Assembly (NCBI RefSeq): GCF_002899675.1
Contig: NZ_PKUU01000009.1
Span: 1 to 64,000, forward strand
Reading direction: 5' to 3'
DNA: 64,000 nt
DNA from: Clostridium sp. chh4-2
Lineage (GTDB): Bacteria > Bacillota > Clostridia > Lachnospirales > Lachnospiraceae
Position numbers and translations under genes: made by a program. A model generated the notes under the pieces. That model did not search any database, was not told the DNA's origin, and saw only the letters and a list, made by a program, of their open reading frames with translations. Position 1 is the stretch's first letter; each line of letters opens with the position of its first letter. Below, in pieces: positions 61,778-64,000 of the stretch.

Positions 61778-62233
61778 ATGGAAAAAATAAAAGAGATTGA
61801 AAAATTGCCGATTAATTTTTTTAAGTGCGGGGTCGCAGGATGGTGTCTGGAAGTTATATTTACTTCGGTGGAATCGATTATGGCCGGGGATTGGAGGTTG
61901 ATGGGAAAGACGTCGCTTTTGATGTTTCCGATTTACGGAATGGGCGCGTTTTTAGGGCCGATAGGTAATTTGTTGGATAAGTGGATTCCCGATTTGCAGG
62001 CGGACGGGCTGAATGCGACGGACCGGGCTGTGCGTCATGGGATGTTTTATATGGTTCTGATCTTTGTGGCGGAGTATATTTCGGGGTCCTGGCTCAGGGC
62101 GAAAGGAATCTGCCCTTGGGATTATACGGGACGTCATACCAATATCCATGGGCTAATCCGATTGGATTTTGCGCCGCTGTGGTTTGGGACAGGTCTGCTG
62201 TTTGAACGGATTACAAAGAGAAAAGGAGGTTAA
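61778..62233 (+). CDS. CmpB-like putative ABC-transporter membrane protein (type IV permease family)
   Basis: A 151-aa membrane protein with about four helices: INFFKCGVAGWCLEVIFTSV near 12, LLMFPIYGMGAFLGPIGNLL near 48 and MFYMVLIFVAEYISGSWLRA near 92, ending GLIRLDFAPLWFGTGLLFE. It fits the 'putative ABC transporter type IV' (CmpB) family of Firmicutes, whose function is unsettled. The start is unclear: ATG 61778 has no good ribosome binding site; TTG 61727 would add 17 residues and lie close to the repeat remnant, so the original upstream region may have been altered by insertion. Confidence 0.72.
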   Translation: MEKIKEIEKLPINFFKCGVAGWCLEVIFTSVESIMAGDWRLMGKTSLLMFPIYGMGAFLGPIGNLLDKWIPDLQADGLNATDRAVRHGMFYMVLIFVAEYISGSWLRAKGICPWDYTGRHTNIHGLIRLDFAPLWFGTGLLFERITKRKGG

Positions 62234-62271
62234 ATTCAGATTAACGTTAGCAGATAATGTATAACGATTCA

Positions 62272-62546
62272 CTGCCCCAAGGGCCCCGGCGGTATGGCCA
62301 GGCTCCGGCGGTTTCCATGGTTTTTCCCGTTCCGGTTTCGGGCATAAACGATTCTAAACGTGCAGTATTTTTCTAAAAACCAAGGGAAATATCCAAACTC
62401 GTTACACTTAAACAGGTGGATATTTCCCTTGAACGAAAAATTCTGCGCGTTAAGAATCGCTAATGCCCTGCAAAGTCACGGGAAAGACCATGGAAACCGC
62501 CGGAGCCTGGCCATACTGCCGGGGCCCTTGGGGCAGTGAATCGTTA
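62272..62546. mobile_element. Class II long palindrome (copy B)
   Basis: A 275-bp inverted repeat with ends TAACGATTCAC / GTGAATCGTTA. The core is the reverse complement of copy A's core and is almost identical over ~150 bp, including GAACGAAAAATTCTGCGCG and ATTTCCCTTG. The outer arms differ in sequence from copy A yet stay self-complementary. No clear target-site duplication could be seen here. Confidence 0.85.
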
Positions 62547-62659
62547 CGCCAACGTAAAATACGAAAACTCAGAGCGCCAGAATCGTTGACGAAAGAAGGA
62601 TATCAGCATATAATCAAAGTGAATAAATGCTTAAAATTACACAGAAGGAAGAGAAGAAA

Positions 62660-63397
62660 ATGATAAGGTTTATATTGGTGGCGCTTACCGTAATTGTATT
62701 TTTAATTCTCAGCATCCCGCTTCTCCTGTTTGAGGCGGTTGTTGGAAAGATAAGTCCGAAGAAAAGAGACGAACAGTGTCTCAGAATCGTACAGAGAGTA
62801 TTCCGCTTTATCCTGGTGCTGGCCGGGGTTCGGATTACTGTTAAAGGATTAGATAATATACCAAAGGATAAGGCGGTTTTATATGTGGGAAATCACAGAA
62901 GCTACTTTGATATTTTAACCGGATATGTGACGGTGCCGGGACTGACCGGTTTTGTGGCTAAGAAAGAGATGCTCCGCTATCCGCTGTTGTCGGATTGGAT
63001 GAATAATGTGAACTGCCTGTTTCTGGACAGAAAGAATATGAAAGAAGGGCTCAAAACCATTTTAACCGGAATTGAAAAGGTAAAGAGCGGAATTTCCATC
63101 TGGATTTTCCCGGAAGGAACCAGAAACAGGAATAAAGATGTGCGGGAAATGATGGAATTTAAAGAGGGAAGCCTTAAAATAGCAGAAAAGTCAGGCTGTC
63201 CGGTGATTCCGGTGGCATTGACCGGAACGGCAGAGATATTTGAAAACCATCTTCCATTTATCCGTCCTTCCAATGTTACCATTCAGTTTGGTGCTCCGAT
63301 CATGATAAAAGAATTGGAGCCGGAACAGAGAAAGAGGGCAGGAGCTTATACGAGAGGCGTAATTGAAGAAATGTTAGAAAAGGAACTGAACGCATGA
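62660..63397 (+). CDS. plsC: 1-acyl-sn-glycerol-3-phosphate acyltransferase
   Basis: A 245-aa membrane-bound acyltransferase with an N-terminal helix (FILVALTVIVFLILSIPLLL). Motif I VGNHRSYFD near residue 75 supplies the catalytic His-x4-Asp, and motif III IWIFPEGTRNRNKD near 151 binds the phosphate. It makes phosphatidic acid. ATG 62660 matches the family start; upstream codons are not supported. The stop overlaps pheA (ATGA). Confidence 0.93.
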   Translation: MIRFILVALTVIVFLILSIPLLLFEAVVGKISPKKRDEQCLRIVQRVFRFILVLAGVRITVKGLDNIPKDKAVLYVGNHRSYFDILTGYVTVPGLTGFVAKKEMLRYPLLSDWMNNVNCLFLDRKNMKEGLKTILTGIEKVKSGISIWIFPEGTRNRNKDVREMMEFKEGSLKIAEKSGCPVIPVALTGTAEIFENHLPFIRPSNVTIQFGAPIMIKELEPEQRKRAGAYTRGVIEEMLEKELNA

Positions 63398-64000
63398 AAG
63401 AGTTGAATTTACAGGAGATAAGGGGCCAGTTAGACGTGATCGACGCCCAGATCATAGAATTGTTTGAAAAACGGATGCAGCTTTGTGCAGATGTGGCGGA
63501 ATTTAAGATTGAAACGGGCAAGGCCGTATTTGATAAAGAGAGGGAGCAGCAGAAGATAGCGGCGGTGACCGGTATGGCACACGGAGAATTTAATAAAAAG
63601 GCCGCCGAAGAGCTGTTTTCCCAGATTATGACTATCAGCAGAAGACTTCAGTATCAGCTGTTGGAACAGCACGGACAGTCGCTTGAGATGGGATTTTCCC
63701 AGGTGGAAAAACTTCCGTCAGAGGATATCCGCGTCGTATATCAGGGATTGGAAGGGGCTTACAGCCATGCGGCCACGCTTTCCTATTTTGGAGACGATGT
63801 GAATGCTTATCATGTCCCCATGTTTGAGGATGCCATGAAAGCGGTTCAGGACGGCGAAGCCGATTATGCGGTGATCCCCATTGAAAATTCATCCGCAGGC
63901 GCGGTGATCGACACCTATGACCTGATGATTAAATATGACAACACCATTGTAGCGGAGATTATGCTTCCGATCAATCATGCGCTTTTAGGCGTTCCGGGCG
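63394..64000 (+). CDS. pheA: Chorismate mutase/prephenate dehydratase, 3' end outside window
   Basis: The first ~202 codons of a bifunctional P-protein for phenylalanine synthesis. Residues 1-85 are the AroQ chorismate mutase (LNLQEIRGQLDVIDAQIIEL with the usual Arg and Asp, EKRMQLCADVAEFKIETGK). After a linker comes the prephenate dehydratase start (VVYQGLEGAYSHAATLSYFG near 113, YAVIPIENSSAGAV near 158). It is cut by the window end. It overlaps plsC by 4 bp. Confidence 0.93.
   Translation, partial: MKELNLQEIRGQLDVIDAQIIELFEKRMQLCADVAEFKIETGKAVFDKEREQQKIAAVTGMAHGEFNKKAAEELFSQIMTISRRLQYQLLEQHGQSLEMGFSQVEKLPSEDIRVVYQGLEGAYSHAATLSYFGDDVNAYHVPMFEDAMKAVQDGEADYAVIPIENSSAGAVIDTYDLMIKYDNTIVAEIMLPINHALLGVPG

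Overview
The window looks like a chromosomal segment of a Gram-positive gut anaerobe of the class Clostridia, most likely family Lachnospiraceae. This is inferred from gene content, not from a marker gene. The pointers are small families typical of that group (DUF378, DUF4250, a CD3324-like HTH protein), a Gram-positive type IV pilus operon, lipoprotein ABC transporters with long low-complexity linkers, strong AGGAGG ribosome binding sites and moderate GC. No rRNA, tRNA, CRISPR array, insertion sequence with a transposase, or prophage was seen.

Layout. 1-0.87 kb holds large palindromic repeats. 0.87-5.6 kb has a lipoprotein and an operon of LRR protein, VWA-like protein and MoxR ATPase. 5.7-10.6 kb has small membrane and zinc-ribbon proteins, an MBL hydrolase, dihydroorotase, a HIT protein and 4-alpha-glucanotransferase. 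10.7-13.9 kb has an HTH protein behind a possible pseudoknot leader, then an AT-rich accessory stretch on the minus strand. 14.1-18.2 kb has a ceramidase-like protein and a polar amino-acid ABC transporter. 18.3-23.1 kb is a tightly coupled operon of an ICMT-like methyltransferase, a GH3-type adenylating enzyme and a membrane GAF/GGDEF-like/HD-GYP protein. 23.7-25.4 kb has an ABC-F protein. 26.0-32.1 kb has a LysR regulator and an oligosaccharide ABC transporter with a GH43 glycosidase. 32.4-34.1 kb has an AbiE-type toxin-antitoxin pair and a tiny holin-like toxin candidate. 34.2-46.1 kb is housekeeping: aspA, exoA, a second ABC-F, a GH13-like pseudoenzyme, luxS, a Gfo/Idh oxidoreductase, a P-type ATPase behind a Mn2+ riboswitch, and asparaginase. 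46.3-54.0 kb is a compact type IV pilus operon followed by cardiolipin synthase. 56.0-61.2 kb is an accessory island with a HicA-like/HicB pair, several tiny peptides, and an unusual kinase plus receiver-HEPN pair. 61.8-64.0 kb has a CmpB-like membrane protein, plsC and the start of pheA.

Two things stand out. First, 57.1-61.2 kb encodes three peptides of 26-31 aa followed by a large cytoplasmic histidine-kinase-like ATPase and a protein with an N-terminal receiver-like domain (D60) and a C-terminal HEPN-like R-x4-H motif (R387/H392). This is plausibly a two-component abortive-infection or toxin system, similar in logic to Detocs but with an RNase-type effector. Second, the intergenic regions carry at least three classes of 275-380 bp near-perfect palindromes whose loops are conserved while their stems change in a compensatory way. 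One class II copy is flanked by an 8-bp direct repeat that looks like a target-site duplication. The class I and III copies are each accompanied within about 20-55 bp by a separate ~50-bp palindrome (GGGTGAAGGCATTTC type). These look like non-autonomous structured mobile elements.
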